Under the pieces are notes generated by a model, which searched no databases, was not told the origin of the DNA, and saw only the letters and a program-made list of their open reading frames with translations. Both the position numbers and the translations under genes were made by a program. 64,000 nt of DNA from DASPSR01 sp035516175 (GTDB lineage: Bacteria; Nitrospirota; UBA9217). The DNA is taken from NCBI GenBank assembly GCA_035516175.1, contig DATJAO010000011.1, positions 9,945 to 73,944 of the forward strand, written 5' to 3'. Position 1 is the first letter of the stretch. Each line of letters begins with the position of its first letter. Below are positions 52,356 through 60,119 of the stretch, in pieces.

Positions 52356-54359
52356 ATGAAGGCGGCAGATAATAAAAGAGAATCTTCATTTTGGCAAGAC
52401 GAGGTAAGGCGCGTAGCAGCCGGCATCCGGCGGCGTGTGCTCGACCATACAATCAAGAACAACGGCGGTTATCTCAGCCAGGCTTGTTCCTCGGCAGAGA
52501 TTCTGGCGACTCTTTATGTAAAGGTCATGAACCTTGGTATGGTCGACGTCCCTCTCGTACCCCAACCCTTCCCCGGTGTCCCCGGCCCGAATAATTCGAA
52601 TTATTTTACCGGCGCTGCTTTCAATGGACCCGGAAAAGATCAAGACCGGTTCTTTCTCTCTCCGGCCCAATATGCCCTGGTCCTTTACGCAACGCTTATC
52701 GAGACTGGCCGCATGGCAGAGGAGGGCCTTAGCCAGTTCAATAAGGATGGTAGCGTGGTGGAGATGATCGGTGCGGAGCATTCGCCTGGCATGGAAACCA
52801 TGACTGGTTCACTGGGCCAGGGAATCAGCCAGGCAGCTGGCATAGCTATGGCCAGGAAACGAAAGGGCGAGAAGGGCAGGGCATTCATCTTCATGTCTGA
52901 TGGCGAATTCCAGATCGGCCAGACCTGGGAGGCGCTCCAGGCAATGTCTTTTCACATGCTTGACAACGTGATCATCTACGTTGATATGAACGGTTTTCAG
53001 TGCGATGGGAAGATGTGCAATGTCATGGATATCGAGCCCCTGGACAAGAGGCTTGAGTCCTTCGGAGCACGGGTATTTCGGGTGAATGGTCACGATATCA
53101 AGCGCCTGGCAGAGGTCGGATCACTGGCGCCTGACGGGCGGCCTGTGGTCGTGCTCGCGGACACCGATGCATGCAGGGGAATCGATGTCCTGAAAGCGAG
53201 AGCCCCGAAGATGCACTATATCCGCTTCACCTCCGAAGAGGAAAAGGGCAGCTACGTAACCGCCCTTCAGGAGCTCTGCGGAAAAGGACAAGCGCCCGAA
53301 CCAAAGGCTGCGCAAGCTGAGTCGAAACCTCAAGTTAAACATTATGCAGGTCCTGAGATCCTCTCCAGGGTTCATGCGAAAAATTTCGTCAAATGGGCTG
53401 CGGACAAACCGGAGGTGCTCGTGCTCTCGGCTGACCTCACGAATTCCACCGAGATCGACCTATTCAGGGATAGCTATCCCGACCGATTCCTCTCCATGGG
53501 CGTAGCTGAGCAGAACATGCTGAGCTTTGCTGCGGGCCTTGCGCGGGAAGGGTTCATCCCCTTTGTACATACCTTCGCGGTCTTCATCTACCGCCGCGCC
53601 TATGACCAGATAGCGATGTCTGTCTCTTATCCTAATCTCCCCGTGAGGATGATTGGTTTTCTTCCAGGCATCACCACGCCCGGGGGCGCAACCCATCAGG
53701 CCATCGAGGACATCGCCGTCATGCGGGCACTGCCGAACATGACGGTCATCGAGTGCGGGGACGCCACCGAAGTTGAATCTGTCCTCGATGTGATCGAAAA
53801 GATCAATGGCCCGGTGTATGTGAGGATGCTACGGGGCGAGATCCCACGACTCTTCGATAAAGAGGAACCCATGCAGCTCGGGAAGGCGCGGGTGCTTTCC
53901 GTCGGCAGCGACGTAGTGATTTTGACCTCGGGCATCATGACCGAAGAGGCCATGCGGGGAGTGCAGGTGCTTCGAAAACGTGGGCTCTCGATCCAGCATA
54001 TGCACATCTCGACGTTAAAGCCCTTTGACGATCAGTCCGTGCTCGATGCGATCGCTAAATCACGCCATGGTGTGATCACCATGGAAAACCATACCATCAT
54101 CGGCGGCCTCGGGACCATCATTGCCGAGAAGATGGCGGAGGCAGGCATGGAAAAGAAGCTCGTGCGCATCGGACTGCGTGATACCTATGCTCACGGGGCG
54201 AGCAAACAATACCTCTTGAAGAAATACGGGATGGATGCTCTTGCCCTGATCAAAGAGGTGGAAGCCATGGTCGCGAAAACATTCAGCATATCCGAGGACG
54301 AGCTTACCAAAACCCACGTTGCCGCTGTCCACAGCAAAGCAAAGTCAGAGGCGCTGTGA
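52356..54359 (+). CDS. Atypical full-length transketolase-family enzyme
   Basis: A 667-residue ThDP enzyme with the transketolase order: N-terminal ThDP domain (MSDGEFQIGQTWEALQAM, DNVIIYVDMNGFQCDG), pyrimidine domain (SMGVAEQNMLSFAAGLAREG, THQAIEDIAVMRALPNMTV) and C-terminal domain (LTSGIMTEEAM). The halves are joined by an Ala/Pro/Glu-rich linker at about 310-330 (QAPEPKAAQAESKPQ), as if two split subunits had fused. The N-terminal motif GHPGG that carries a substrate/ThDP His reads NNGGYLS, and the usual SAGHG reads SPAQYAL, so two conserved His are missing. It may therefore use a different sugar phosphate. An AAGGAGA site precedes the ATG, and the RuBisCO-like gene follows. Confidence 0.8.
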   Translation: MKAADNKRESSFWQDEVRRVAAGIRRRVLDHTIKNNGGYLSQACSSAEILATLYVKVMNLGMVDVPLVPQPFPGVPGPNNSNYFTGAAFNGPGKDQDRFFLSPAQYALVLYATLIETGRMAEEGLSQFNKDGSVVEMIGAEHSPGMETMTGSLGQGISQAAGIAMARKRKGEKGRAFIFMSDGEFQIGQTWEALQAMSFHMLDNVIIYVDMNGFQCDGKMCNVMDIEPLDKRLESFGARVFRVNGHDIKRLAEVGSLAPDGRPVVVLADTDACRGIDVLKARAPKMHYIRFTSEEEKGSYVTALQELCGKGQAPEPKAAQAESKPQVKHYAGPEILSRVHAKNFVKWAADKPEVLVLSADLTNSTEIDLFRDSYPDRFLSMGVAEQNMLSFAAGLAREGFIPFVHTFAVFIYRRAYDQIAMSVSYPNLPVRMIGFLPGITTPGGATHQAIEDIAVMRALPNMTVIECGDATEVESVLDVIEKINGPVYVRMLRGEIPRLFDKEEPMQLGKARVLSVGSDVVILTSGIMTEEAMRGVQVLRKRGLSIQHMHISTLKPFDDQSVLDAIAKSRHGVITMENHTIIGGLGTIIAEKMAEAGMEKKLVRIGLRDTYAHGASKQYLLKKYGMDALALIKEVEAMVAKTFSISEDELTKTHVAAVHSKAKSEAL

Positions 54360-54417
54360 GTGACCAGGGAGCGACCAGGACCAAGGGCAAGCGTAAACGG
54401 CAAATGCTTTGGTTTCC

Positions 54418-54440
54418 CGCAAAGGCGCAGAGATCGCACA
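54418..54440. repeat. Remnant of the 'CGCAAAGGCGCAGAGA' intergenic repeat
   Basis: CCGCAAAGGCGCAGAGATCG is a further degenerate copy of the repeat at 52198-52275, between the transketolase and the RuBisCO-like gene. Confidence 0.4.
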
Positions 54441-54598
54441 GGAAGGGCCCGTGTTCATTGATCTCTTCGAGGTTTTAGCGTGCTTACGAGAGACAAATTG
54501 TGCTCCTGGAGCCGGGATTCCGCGGGAATGACGGACTTGATCGCTTAATAAATGAACTTCTTGATAACTCAGGCACGGTACAAGTTAAAGGTATTTTC

Positions 54599-55753
54599 AT
54601 GATCATTAATAAAACCTGTACTCCCAAATCCTTGTTTTCCTCTGACCGATTTTTTGTCACTTACCGGTTGTTCGGCAGCGAGCAGGAGGCCCGCGCCAAG
54701 GCAGAGGACATCTGCATTGAGCAAACTGTGGAATTCCCCAGCGATCTGGTTCCGGAAGGAATCATCAGGGACCATGTGTTCGGAAGGATTGAAGAACTCC
54801 AACCATGGGACACTGAAAGCTTCAAGGCAGTGATCAGCTATGCTGTGGAGATTGCTGCAGGCGAGCTGACCCAGTTTCTGAATGTCGTATTCGGTAACAG
54901 CAGCATCAAACCCGGCATCAGGGTGGAGCAGCTCGATCTTCCCGGGTCGCTTCTCCGCTGCTTTAAAGGACCTCGCTTTGGACGGGAGGGGATACGACGC
55001 CTTGTAAGCGTCCCGAAGCGGCCGCTTCTTTCAACGGCGCTCAAGCCCATGGGTCTTTCGTCAAAGGAGCTCGCGGATCTGGCCTACCAGTTTACCCTCG
55101 GAGGCATGGACATCATCAAGGACGACCACGGCCTGAGCAATCAATGCTGTTCGCCTTTCGAGGAACGCGTCAGACTTTGTGCCGAGGCCGTGCAGAGGGG
55201 GAACAAAGAAACGGGCCAGCGGACTATCTATGTTGCTAATATCTCCGCTCCTCATAGCGAAGTGATAAAGAGGGCCAGGATTGCTAAAGACGCAGGCGCA
55301 GGAGGGCTTATGGTTGCGCCGGGAATAATCGGTTTAGACGTGATGAGAGAGCTGGCGGATGACGACAGCATCGCTCTGCCGATCCTCACGCATCCGGCCT
55401 TGCAAGGAAGTTTTGTAACAAGCAGGAACGGGATCTCCCATGGTGTCATCTTCGGACAGCTCGCACGCCTGGCAGGAGCGGACGCGACCATCTTCCCGAA
55501 TTTCGGAGGCCGGTTCTCGTTCAGCCGCAAGGAATGCGAAGAGATTGTCAAGGGGACCTCTGTCCCTATGGGACTGCTCAAAACCATCTTCCCCGCACCA
55601 GGCGGCGGCATGAGCATCGACAAGGTACCGGACATGCTTGAGACCTACGGGAAGGACCTGATATTCTTGATCGGCGGAGGGCTTTTCCGTCACAGCCCTG
55701 ACCTCATTGAGAACTGCCGCCACTTTAGGAGAATGGTGGAGCAGATTAAGTAG
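54599..55753 (+). CDS. RuBisCO-like protein (form IV)
   Basis: About 384 residues with the RuBisCO large-subunit fold: RFFVTYRLFG (N-terminal domain), STALKPMGLSSKELADL, GGMDIIKDDHGLSNQ, LTHPALQGSF, HGVIFGQLARLAGADATIFPNFGG, and the phosphate loops PAPGGGMS and FLIGGGLFRH. The carbamylated Lys and the next metal Asp are kept (KDD), but the third ligand Glu is His (KDDH). The second active-site Lys (KPK) is Met, the HRAMH segment is HPALQ, and the loop-6 Lys is absent. It is therefore no carboxylase but an isomerase- or decarboxylase-type RLP. I favour ATG 54599, preceded by TTAAAGG, over GTG 54500. It lies between a transketolase and a deaminase. Confidence 0.88.
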   Translation: MIINKTCTPKSLFSSDRFFVTYRLFGSEQEARAKAEDICIEQTVEFPSDLVPEGIIRDHVFGRIEELQPWDTESFKAVISYAVEIAAGELTQFLNVVFGNSSIKPGIRVEQLDLPGSLLRCFKGPRFGREGIRRLVSVPKRPLLSTALKPMGLSSKELADLAYQFTLGGMDIIKDDHGLSNQCCSPFEERVRLCAEAVQRGNKETGQRTIYVANISAPHSEVIKRARIAKDAGAGGLMVAPGIIGLDVMRELADDDSIALPILTHPALQGSFVTSRNGISHGVIFGQLARLAGADATIFPNFGGRFSFSRKECEEIVKGTSVPMGLLKTIFPAPGGGMSIDKVPDMLETYGKDLIFLIGGGLFRHSPDLIENCRHFRRMVEQIK

Positions 55754-55917
55754 GGAATAGTCCAGACAAGATGTGCCATTCGAGGATCGGGATGTCAATG
55801 TGCGAAGGAAAGACATTGATTCCTTAATATATGGCCTAGGAAAAAATCTGTCACGTGCGGTCTGGCACCTGAAGCGTGCACCCCGGACGCAGAGGTGTCT
55901 TTATGAGGTGATGCATA

Positions 55918-56538
55918 ATGCATACCGAGGTCTGCATCCGGTTACCCGACTGGTTCAAGAACTTTATGGCGACATCCCCGGAGGTGTTCCCAAATGTTGA
56001 GGACCGCATGCGTTTTGTCATATCGCTTGCCCGGCAGAATGTGCTGTGCGCAACGGGTGGCCCCTTCGCTTCTGCGGTTTTCGACCGCAGCGGTCGCCTG
56101 ATTGCCCCGGGGGTCAACATGGTGGTCACGTCGAATTGCTCCGTTCTCCACGCGGAAATCGTGGCGCTCGTTCTTGCTCAAAAGACCCTCGACAGGTACG
56201 ACCTCAGCAACGAAGGGAGACTGGATTACGAACTCGTTGCAGCCACAGAACCCTGCGCTATGTGTTTTGGCGCTGTTCCGTGGTCCGGTGTGCGACGACT
56301 GGTATGCGGGGCGCGGGATGAGGACGCGAGAGCCATCGGGTTCGACGAGGGACCCAAGCTGGATGACTGGGTTGCAGCGCTCAACAATCGCGGTATAACG
56401 GTGGTGCGCGATGTGCTTCGAGAGGAAGCGGTGGCGGTGCTTCGGGAATACGTTGCAGCAGGAGGGCCAATCTATAATTCCGGTCGTCCGGCGGATCATC
56501 ACGGGAATGAACGCATGCTTGAAGGGTGGGGAAAATAG
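55918..56538 (+). CDS. Nucleoside deaminase (CDA/guanine-deaminase fold)
   Basis: A 206-residue zinc deaminase. CATGGPFASAVFDRSGRLIAPGVNMV opens the fold, the zinc His and catalytic Glu are in VLHAEIVALVLAQ, and the zinc Cys pair is in EPCAMCFGAVPWSGVRRLVCG. FDEGPKLDDWVAALNNRGI is an extended C-terminal half, as in GuaD-type and other nucleoside/base deaminases rather than TadA. A GAGGTGATG site precedes ATG 55918. It lies 165 bases behind the RuBisCO-like gene on the same strand, so purine or pyrimidine salvage feeding a ribose-phosphate route is conceivable, but unproven. Confidence 0.8.
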   Translation: MHTEVCIRLPDWFKNFMATSPEVFPNVEDRMRFVISLARQNVLCATGGPFASAVFDRSGRLIAPGVNMVVTSNCSVLHAEIVALVLAQKTLDRYDLSNEGRLDYELVAATEPCAMCFGAVPWSGVRRLVCGARDEDARAIGFDEGPKLDDWVAALNNRGITVVRDVLREEAVAVLREYVAAGGPIYNSGRPADHHGNERMLEGWGK

Positions 56539-56731
56539 TTCATAATATGGTCAGGCGTCTACAGGAAAAGAGGTATATACTGGCGAGTCTCAGGGGGCTT
56601 CATAAACATCTCGCCCAGAGAGTGGGCTTCTGGCTCCTGGCCTTGTTGGTACGAATCGCTGTTTCGAGAACTGTTTTGTGGGGTTTTTTATGCTGGCATG
56701 AATCGTTTGCGGGACTTGGACAAGATTAAAA

Positions 56732-56760
56732 AAGGGCTCCGGCGAATTGCCGGAGCCCTT
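56732..56760 (-). terminator. Rho-independent terminator of the 86-residue gene
   Basis: AAGGGCTCCGGC (56732-56743) and GCCGGAGCCCTT (56749-56760) form a perfect 12-bp stem with a 5-base loop. On the minus strand it is followed by a T-run (complement of AAAAAA at 56728-56733). A textbook terminator, 27 bases after the stop codon. Confidence 0.85.
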
Positions 56761-56786
56761 CATATGAGATCCAGTTCGCTGACCGA

Positions 56787-57047
56787 TCATTTTGCTTTTA
56801 CTTCGATGTCCGTGGCCTTCATCTCATACTGGATGGTGACCTTAGCGCCGACCTTGAGGTCGCCTTTGACTTTGGTGTTCGCGTCCTTGGCTATTTCCCA
56901 CTTGTCCTTGCCTTTCTGGACCACGATCATGTCGTCTTTGATCTCCAGGACCGGGCCGGTTACCTGATAGGTCTTGACGGAACCGGCGAATGCCACTACT
57001 GCCAAGAGCAACAACACGACTACTACTACGACAGTTGCACGCTTCAT
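56787..57047 (-). CDS. Small exported protein of unknown function
   Basis: 86 residues. A signal peptide (residues 1-21, VVVVVVLLLLAVVAFAG) precedes a mature part of about 65 residues with two short sheet-like repeats: KTYQVTGPVLEIKDDMIVVQ and KVKGDLKVGAKVTIQYEM. The pattern suggests a small OB-like barrel, perhaps DUF5666-like, but I cannot name a family with confidence. It has a perfect consensus promoter, an AAGGAGG ribosome site and a strong terminator, so it is a single-gene transcript likely made in large amounts. It lies between the deaminase and a decayed DUF853 gene; neighbours give no hint of its role. Confidence 0.8.
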   Translation of the reverse strand: MKRATVVVVVVLLLLAVVAFAGSVKTYQVTGPVLEIKDDMIVVQKGKDKWEIAKDANTKVKGDLKVGAKVTIQYEMKATDIEVKAK

Positions 57048-57083
57048 AGAAAACCTCCTTGGTGTGATATGATAACGGTGAAA

Positions 57084-57112
57084 ATTATAGCGGATAGAGG
57101 TGCAACTGTCAA
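57084..57112 (-). promoter_or_regulatory. Perfect-consensus sigma-70 promoter
   Basis: On the minus strand, TTGACA (57112-57107) and TATAAT (57089-57084) are separated by exactly 17 bases. It is the only full 12/12 match I noticed in the window. The leader to the ATG is about 30 bases and contains AAGGAGG. Confidence 0.88.
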
Positions 57113-57151
57113 GACACCCGTCAGGATCCTCCGGTCACATGGCGCCAAGAG

Positions 57152-57366
57152 CTACCGTTTTCTCCCGCCAAGGACCGAACCGAGCACCCCGCGAATGATC
57201 TGCCGGCCGAGCTGGCTGCCGATGGCATGAGCAGCGCGCCATAGCTCCAAAGATCTTTACGGTTTCGGGCTCAGGTTCGACTGAACGTCCCGGGCGCAGG
57301 TGCTGCCGTTTCCTCGCGCTGCTCTTCTGAAGTCCGCTGCTTGAACTTTTCGTGGGCGGACTCATG
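57152..57366 (-). pseudogene. C-terminal remnant of a DUF853 (HerA-like/YjgR) ATPase gene
   Basis: On the minus strand the last codons before TAG (57152-57154) read AAHAIGSQLGRQIIRGVLGS and then VLGGRKR, which is the characteristic end of DUF853 HerA-like proteins. Upstream in a different frame comes SAHEKFKQRTSEEQREETAA, then a stop. So only about 70 residues of a roughly 500-residue gene persist, with a frameshift. The ATPase core is absent. Confidence 0.65.
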
Positions 57367-57638
57367 CAAGAGTCTCCTCCTTCTCTCCGTGAGCTAGGTA
57401 AAGGATTGCTTTGCTTGACTCAGGCAGGTCTCTGAAAGGTCTCAGTTATTTAGTAAGACGAGATAGACCGCAACGTTCAGAACAAAACTTTCTCGGCGTT
57501 GCATGCCGATTCAATTTCTTGTTCAGATCCATCACGGTGAGACTGGCAAATAACTTTTCGTTTGATTTTATCGCTGGGTGATGTTATTATTTTTGATACT
57601 GCTCAAAAAGAACGAAACTGCTCGAGGTTCTGATAATT
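57367..57638. other. Intergenic region before the PBP1A gene
   Basis: About 270 bases with nothing recognisable: no gene, RNA or convincing promoter. It lies between the minus-strand DUF853 remnant and the start of the PBP1A-ileS-lspA-lgt run. Confidence 0.4.
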
Positions 57639-60119
57639 ATGATGAAAAAATCGTTCGAAAAAATGCTTGAATTAACCAGGACGCTGACGTTACGGGTCTG
57701 GGAAAAGTTCAAGTTCTTCTGGTTCACTGTTGCGCTCCCGTGGTTCAAGAACCTCACCCCCAGGAAAGCGATCATGGTCCTCTGCATCGCTTTTGTTGCC
57801 GGTATTCTCTTTATCGCACTCATGTTTTTCATTCTCTCATTCGGCCTGCCCACGGTCGAATCGCTCAAGGACTACAAGCCGAGCCCGGGCACTCTCATCC
57901 TCGCCGAGGACGGCAGAGCACTGGGCCAGGTGAAGATCGAGAAGGGCATCTATGTGCCGCTTCAACGGATACCGAAGTTCATGGTGAACGCGCTTCTCGC
58001 AACGGAGGACCCGCGCTTCTTCCAGCACAAAGGTATCGATTACCGCGGTATCATGCGTGCGGCGCTCAAGGATATTATATCTGTACGGCTGAAGCAGGGC
58101 GGCAGCACTATCACGCAGCAGCTCACGAAGGTGGTGTTCCTCTCACCGGAACGGAAGTTCACGCGCAAGATAAAGGAAATTATCCTCGCGCGGAGGCTTG
58201 AAAAGGAGCTCACCAAGGAGGAAATCCTTGAACTCTATCTCAATAAGATATACTTCGGCCATGGTGCCTATGGTGTGCAGATGGCTGCCAAGACCTATTT
58301 TGGCAAGAACGCCTGGGAGATCAATGAGGCCGAGGCCGCGCTCCTAGCCGGTCTGCCCAAGTCGCCCATGGTCTATTCCCCCTACAGCGACATCGATCTG
58401 ACCAAACTGCGTCAGTGGCAGGTGCTCAAGAGGATGGTGGAGGAGGGGTACCTTACTGAGGACCAGAGCCTGAAGATCTACAATCAGCCGCTCAGCCTTG
58501 AGAACTTGCGGCCTCAGGAAGAGCTTGCGCCTCACCTCGTTGACTATATTCGCAAATATATCGAGAAGAAGTACGGGTCCGAGAAGCTCTACCAGGGCGG
58601 GCTTAAGGTCTACACCACCATCGACATCGATCTGCAGCGGGCCGCGGTCTCGGCGCTAAGGGAGGGTCTCCGCTCGCTCGACAAGCGGCAGGGATTCCGT
58701 GGCCGCGTGGGATTCAAGAAAGTCAAGTCAACGCCGATCCAGTGGGGTTCGCTTCATGTGATGGTGAAGCCTGGCGAAGGCTTCAACGCGCATGTGCTCG
58801 CGGTCGGGGACAACTACATCACGGTCAAGGGCCGGGGACTCGTGGGCTACATTATGCAGCAGGACATGGCCTGGGCGCTCCTCAAGCCAAAGAAAAAACG
58901 GGATGATCCCGACGAGTTCAAAAAGCCTCAGGAGATCGTTCAGCCTGGCGACATTATCAAGGTGCGACTGAAGGACTATGACAAAAAGAAGCAGCTCGCT
59001 TCGTTCATCCTGGACCAGACTCCGCTTGTGGAGGGCGCCGTGGTGTCAATCGAGCCGTTCACCGGATATGTACGGGCCATGGTCGGCGGGTATGACTTTG
59101 TCGAGGGTGGGTTCAACCACGCCACTGAGGCCAAACGCCAACCTGGATCGTCGTTCAAACCGTTCGTGTACGGCGCGGCGCTCGAGAACGGGTTCACGCC
59201 GGCCTCGATTGTCATGGACCTGCCGGTGATTTACGAGAAAAGCGAGTTCGAGAAGAAGGGCTGGAAGCCCGAGAACTACGACGAACGGTTCCTCGGCCCC
59301 ATGCGACTCAGGACGGCGCTCGCTCTATCACGGAACGCCGTCACCGTGGGCTTGCTCGAGAAGATCGGGCTGGATAAGGCCATCGATTTCGCGCGCAAGG
59401 CAGGCATCACGAGCCAGATCAGCTATGATTACACCACGGCCCTCGGCTCGTCGGCGGTCACGCCTCTGGAGCTGACCTCGGCCTATGCCACGTTCGCTTC
59501 GCAGGGCGTGCGCACCGAGCCCATTATCATCAAGAGTATCGTAGATGGCAAGGGCACCGTGCTCGAGAGCTACCAGCCCCAGCCCACGGAGGCGATCGAC
59601 CGGACCACGGCCTTCCTGGTCACGAGCCTGCTCGAGAGCGTGGTGAATGATGGTACGGGAAGGGGAGCCAAGGTGCTCAATCGTCCTCTCGCGGGAAAGA
59701 CAGGAACGACGAACAACTACGTGGATGCATGGTTCGTAGGGTACAGTCCGAGCATCGTTACCGGCGTTTGGGTAGGTTATGATAACGCCACGGCGTCACT
59801 CGGCGATCGTGAGACAGGCGCACGCGCAGCACTTCCCATCTGGATACCGGTCATGGCAAAGGCGCTCGCAGATAAGCCTGTCGAGGACTTTAAGCCGACG
59901 GACGACGTCATCTTCGTGAAGATTGACCCCGAATCCGGCCTGCTCGCCCGGGAAGGTGCGGCCGATGCCATTGACGATGTGTTCCGCAAGGGGACGGAGC
60001 CCACGCAGTATGCCGATGCCAATAAAGGGCAGAAGGCGGGGCAGTTCTACATGCTCGACCAGGGGAGCCCCGTCGAAACGACTAAGAAAAAAACTGAAGC
60101 GGACGAGGCGGCCGACTAA
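57639..60119 (+). CDS. mrcA: Class A penicillin-binding protein 1A
   Basis: Bifunctional peptidoglycan glycosyltransferase/transpeptidase, 826 residues. A cytoplasmic tail and one anchor helix (about 50-70, LCIAFVAGILFIALMFFIL) come first. The GT51 domain has the catalytic Glu in LLATEDPRFFQHKGIDYRG and the QGGSTITQQLTK motif. An OB-like insert (about 350-450, HVMVKPGEGFNAHVL) follows. The transpeptidase has the active Ser in QPGSSFKPFVYG, SRN in ALSRNAVTVG and KTG in AGKTGTTNNYVDAWFVG. The C-terminus is charged. The stop TAA abuts the ileS ATG directly, so the two are probably co-translated. Confidence 0.94.
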   Translation: MMKKSFEKMLELTRTLTLRVWEKFKFFWFTVALPWFKNLTPRKAIMVLCIAFVAGILFIALMFFILSFGLPTVESLKDYKPSPGTLILAEDGRALGQVKIEKGIYVPLQRIPKFMVNALLATEDPRFFQHKGIDYRGIMRAALKDIISVRLKQGGSTITQQLTKVVFLSPERKFTRKIKEIILARRLEKELTKEEILELYLNKIYFGHGAYGVQMAAKTYFGKNAWEINEAEAALLAGLPKSPMVYSPYSDIDLTKLRQWQVLKRMVEEGYLTEDQSLKIYNQPLSLENLRPQEELAPHLVDYIRKYIEKKYGSEKLYQGGLKVYTTIDIDLQRAAVSALREGLRSLDKRQGFRGRVGFKKVKSTPIQWGSLHVMVKPGEGFNAHVLAVGDNYITVKGRGLVGYIMQQDMAWALLKPKKKRDDPDEFKKPQEIVQPGDIIKVRLKDYDKKKQLASFILDQTPLVEGAVVSIEPFTGYVRAMVGGYDFVEGGFNHATEAKRQPGSSFKPFVYGAALENGFTPASIVMDLPVIYEKSEFEKKGWKPENYDERFLGPMRLRTALALSRNAVTVGLLEKIGLDKAIDFARKAGITSQISYDYTTALGSSAVTPLELTSAYATFASQGVRTEPIIIKSIVDGKGTVLESYQPQPTEAIDRTTAFLVTSLLESVVNDGTGRGAKVLNRPLAGKTGTTNNYVDAWFVGYSPSIVTGVWVGYDNATASLGDRETGARAALPIWIPVMAKALADKPVEDFKPTDDVIFVKIDPESGLLAREGAADAIDDVFRKGTEPTQYADANKGQKAGQFYMLDQGSPVETTKKKTEADEAAD

